Source: Campylobacterales bacterium (lineage in GTDB: Bacteria; Campylobacterota; Campylobacteria; Campylobacterales; Arcobacteraceae). Taken from it: 7,127 nt of DNA. The stretch covers positions 1 through 7,127 of the forward strand of contig JAIELU010000267.1 of assembly GCA_019752775.1 (NCBI GenBank), given 5' to 3'. Position numbers and translations under genes: made by a program. Within the stretch, counting starts at the first letter, position 1, and every line of letters begins with the position of its first letter. Positions 6,086 through 7,127 of the stretch are shown here, piece by piece. The notes under the pieces were generated by a model, which saw only the letters and a program-made list of their open reading frames with translations, was not told the origin of the DNA and did no database searches.

Positions 6086-6783
6086 TATTTAAACTCCACA
6101 TTTACACTTTGACCAAAATCTTTTGAGTCAATTTCAATTTCAGCTTTATATGCTGAAATAAAAGTTTTATCAGGAGTAATATCTAGTTTTTTTATAGTAG
6201 CATTTGATTTTTTACCATCTAAATGAATCTCTTTGGATTTTATATCTTTATAATCTTCTTTATTTAAATACAACACAAGCTTTGCTTTACTTGTATCATA
6301 AGCGGTTGCTATTTTTGTACCTGCGTTTACATAATCATATTTATTTACAATAAACTCTTTTAGGTATAAATTATTTAAAGTTATCTCTTTTTTATTTAAG
6401 ATGTCTTTTGTATTTGTTATTGAAAGTTCAAGATTTTTTATACTATTTTTTAATTCAATAATTTGCATATATTTTTCATCTTTTTCATAATCACTTTTTC
6501 CTGTAATTGTTTTGTATTTATTGTAATAATTTTCCAAAATTACAAGTTTTTCATTTAAAAGTTTTAGTTGAGTTTGATAAAGATTTAAATTTTCTTTTTC
6601 AAGAACATTATCAATTTTTACAATAACGCCATTTACTATACTCATCTCTTTTGTTTTATCAAGAAAAGTAATTTCTCCATTTGTATTTGCATATATACTA
6701 AATTCATCTTTTGGTTCGATTTTTGCTATATAGTTATTGGCAAATAAAAAAATTGGAAGTAGTAGAAAAAAATATCGTATCAT
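6085..6783 (-). CDS. Periplasmic adaptor (membrane fusion) protein, short HlyD/AcrA type
   Basis: Periplasmic adaptor linking the RND pump to the TolC-like channel, 232 residues, clearly shorter than typical adaptors (about 350-400). It begins with a signal peptide, MIRYFFLLLPIFLFANN. The first half of a lipoyl-like domain (GEITFLDKTKEMSIVNGVIVKI, about 38-59) is followed by a coiled-coil hairpin (about 60-140). The second lipoyl half (EFIVNKYDYVNAGTKIATAYD) and a beta-rich stretch run to the end. The membrane-proximal domain seems reduced or absent. The start is supported by AAGGA just upstream, within the last codons of the RND remnant; two bases separate that stop from this ATG. The family call rests on architecture and context rather than strong motifs. 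Confidence 0.85.
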   Translation of the reverse strand: MIRYFFLLLPIFLFANNYIAKIEPKDEFSIYANTNGEITFLDKTKEMSIVNGVIVKIDNVLEKENLNLYQTQLKLLNEKLVILENYYNKYKTITGKSDYEKDEKYMQIIELKNSIKNLELSITNTKDILNKKEITLNNLYLKEFIVNKYDYVNAGTKIATAYDTSKAKLVLYLNKEDYKDIKSKEIHLDGKKSNATIKKLDITPDKTFISAYKAEIEIDSKDFGQSVNVEFK

Positions 6784-7016
6784 TTTTAGTCCTTGATTTT
6801 AAATAAAGTTGCAAAAAGTGCGGGAACATAAATAAGGTTCAAAATAGTTCCCCATAAAATACCAAATCCTAAAGAAACGGCAATTGGTTGAAGCATCACA
6901 GATTCTCCTGTTGGGAAAAATATTAGAGTAAATAATCCTAACATAGTTGTTATTGAGGTTATTAAAATAGGTCGAACTCTAAGTCTAGCTTTTTCAAAAA
7001 ACTCTTTTCTGAAAAT

Positions 7017-7045
7017 TAAGTTTCCGATCAAAGATCGGAAACTTA
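7017..7045. repeat. Hairpin with 13-bp perfect stem and 3-base loop
   Basis: TAAGTTTCCGATC and its exact reverse complement surround the loop AAA. On the minus strand it is followed by ATTTT, so it could act as a transcription terminator for leftward transcripts and reduce expression of the adaptor and TolC-like genes. It is part of the inserted element. Confidence 0.9.
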
Positions 7046-7058
7046 TCAGAATATCTGA
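7046..7058. repeat. Small hairpin, 5-bp stem
   Basis: TCAGA-ATA-TCTGA. A competing longer pairing exists: CTTATCAGA (7042-7050) with TCTGAGAAG (7060-7068), nine pairs with one mismatch, which would disrupt the neighbouring 7017-7045 stem. This is the weakest hairpin of the array. Confidence 0.5.
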
Positions 7059-7070
7059 ATCTGAGAAGCT

Positions 7071-7097
7071 AATTTCTTGAGCTTTGCTCAAGAAATT
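7071..7097. repeat. Hairpin with 12-bp perfect stem and 3-base loop
   Basis: AATTTCTTGAGC and its exact reverse complement surround the loop TTT. It has the same architecture as the 7017-7045 hairpin (12-13 bp stem, homopolymeric triloop) but an unrelated stem sequence. It contains the predicted TGA that ends the upstream RND piece. Confidence 0.9.
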
Positions 7098-7127
7098 TCC
7101 AAGAGACATTCCTCTTGAAAAAGTCTA
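7088..7127 (-). pseudogene. Predicted interrupted end of the upstream RND permease portion
   Basis: In the frame that reads AGA CTT at the repeated junction (the frame of Ala-Arg-Leu in the intact gene), the upstream RND piece enters at 7127. It would run through Arg-Leu-Phe-Gln-Glu-Glu-Cys-Leu-Leu-Glu-Ile-Ser and stop at TGA (7090-7088), inside the inserted element. Only 12 codons and the stop are in the window. This reading depends on the insertion model and can be checked from the sequence beyond 7127. Confidence 0.5.
7100..7117. repeat. Terminal hairpin, 6-bp stem
   Basis: CAAGAG-ACATTC-CTCTTG. After one mismatch, further T-A pairs (7096-7098 with 7119-7121) could lengthen it. It overlaps the right-hand inverted terminal repeat of the inserted element, so that end may be recognised as a folded structure. 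Confidence 0.6.

Larger units (their letters stand above)
6786..7109 (-). pseudogene. C-terminal remnant of an RND efflux permease, split by an insertion
   Basis: Open frame of 107 codons whose last 67 or so are recognisable as the end of an AcrB-type RND pump: ARLRVRPILITSITTMLGLFTLIFFP, then a final transmembrane helix ending VPALFATLFKIKD. These correspond to the last two helices of the inner-membrane permease. The first 40 residues (to FRKEFFEK) do not resemble the family and are encoded by an inserted palindromic element (6989-7123). The ATG at 7109 lies inside that element, and the same frame carries a TAG at 7127-7125, so the frame is not continuous with the rest of the gene. The AGAGG ahead of that ATG is only one base away, too close to be a good ribosome site. 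The intact gene would be the first of the RND-adaptor-TolC operon. Whether the two pieces can still assemble is unknown. Confidence 0.8.
6989..7123. mobile_element. MITE-like palindromic insertion element, about 135 bp
   Basis: Both ends carry the 9-bp inverted repeat CTTTTTCAA: 6989-6997 on the plus strand and 7123-7115 on the minus strand. Reading the minus strand, the element is followed by CTAGA (6988-6984) and preceded by at least TAGA (7127-7124), an apparent 5-bp target duplication whose first base is just outside the window. The interior is almost entirely hairpins (7017-7045, 7046-7058, 7071-7097, 7100-7117) and has no protein gene. The element interrupts an RND permease exactly where family resemblance stops. 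It is too short to carry a transposase, so it would depend on one supplied elsewhere. An alternative boundary uses the 7-bp direct repeat TAGACTT. No known family is recognised. Confidence 0.65.

Noticed and set aside
7017..7117. CRISPR array or tRNA-like structure
   Set aside because: The hairpins have unrelated stem sequences and no regular spacers, and no cloverleaf or CCA end can be drawn.

Overview
This is an AT-rich chromosomal segment that looks like Campylobacterota, most likely an Arcobacter relative. The basis is composition, Lys/Ile/Asn-rich proteins, a 7TM-type sensor kinase, tight AT-rich spacing and a long poly-G tract inside a gene. The genus is inferred, not shown.

Layout. 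(a) 1-1346, minus strand: a permease and an ATPase of a nitrate/sulfonate/taurine-type (SsuBC/TauBC-like) ABC importer. The two genes overlap, and the ATPase runs off the left edge. A near-consensus Fur box sits in their promoter, which suggests iron-controlled uptake of an unknown substrate. (b) 1434-3898: a divergent two-component system, with a 7TMR-DISM sensor histidine kinase on the minus strand and an OmpR-type response regulator on the plus strand. Both genes carry a perfect TATAAT exactly six bases before a start codon, so both mRNAs may be leaderless. The regulator contains an in-frame run of nine G; losing or gaining one G truncates the protein, so it is a strong phase-variation candidate. 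(c) 3927-4916: a decayed YhdH/AcuI-type oxidoreductase pseudogene, diverging from an intact HxlR-family regulator with the family's N-terminal cysteine. (d) 4928-7127, minus strand: a tripartite efflux operon in the order RND permease, short periplasmic adaptor, TolC-like outer-membrane protein.

The RND gene is broken. About 135 bp of palindrome-rich DNA (6989-7123) has 9-bp inverted ends and an apparent 5-bp target duplication. It separates the last 67 or so codons, which encode the final membrane helices, from the rest of the gene. The insert is almost entirely consecutive hairpins and looks like a MITE-like non-autonomous element.

Together the window reads as accessory or adaptive gene content: iron-linked import, an apparently switchable signalling system, a relic redox regulator/enzyme pair, and an efflux pump interrupted by a small mobile element. 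The most notable points are the poly-G response regulator, the hairpin-array insertion, the TATAAT-N6-ATG promoters, and the Fur box on a TauBC-like transporter.
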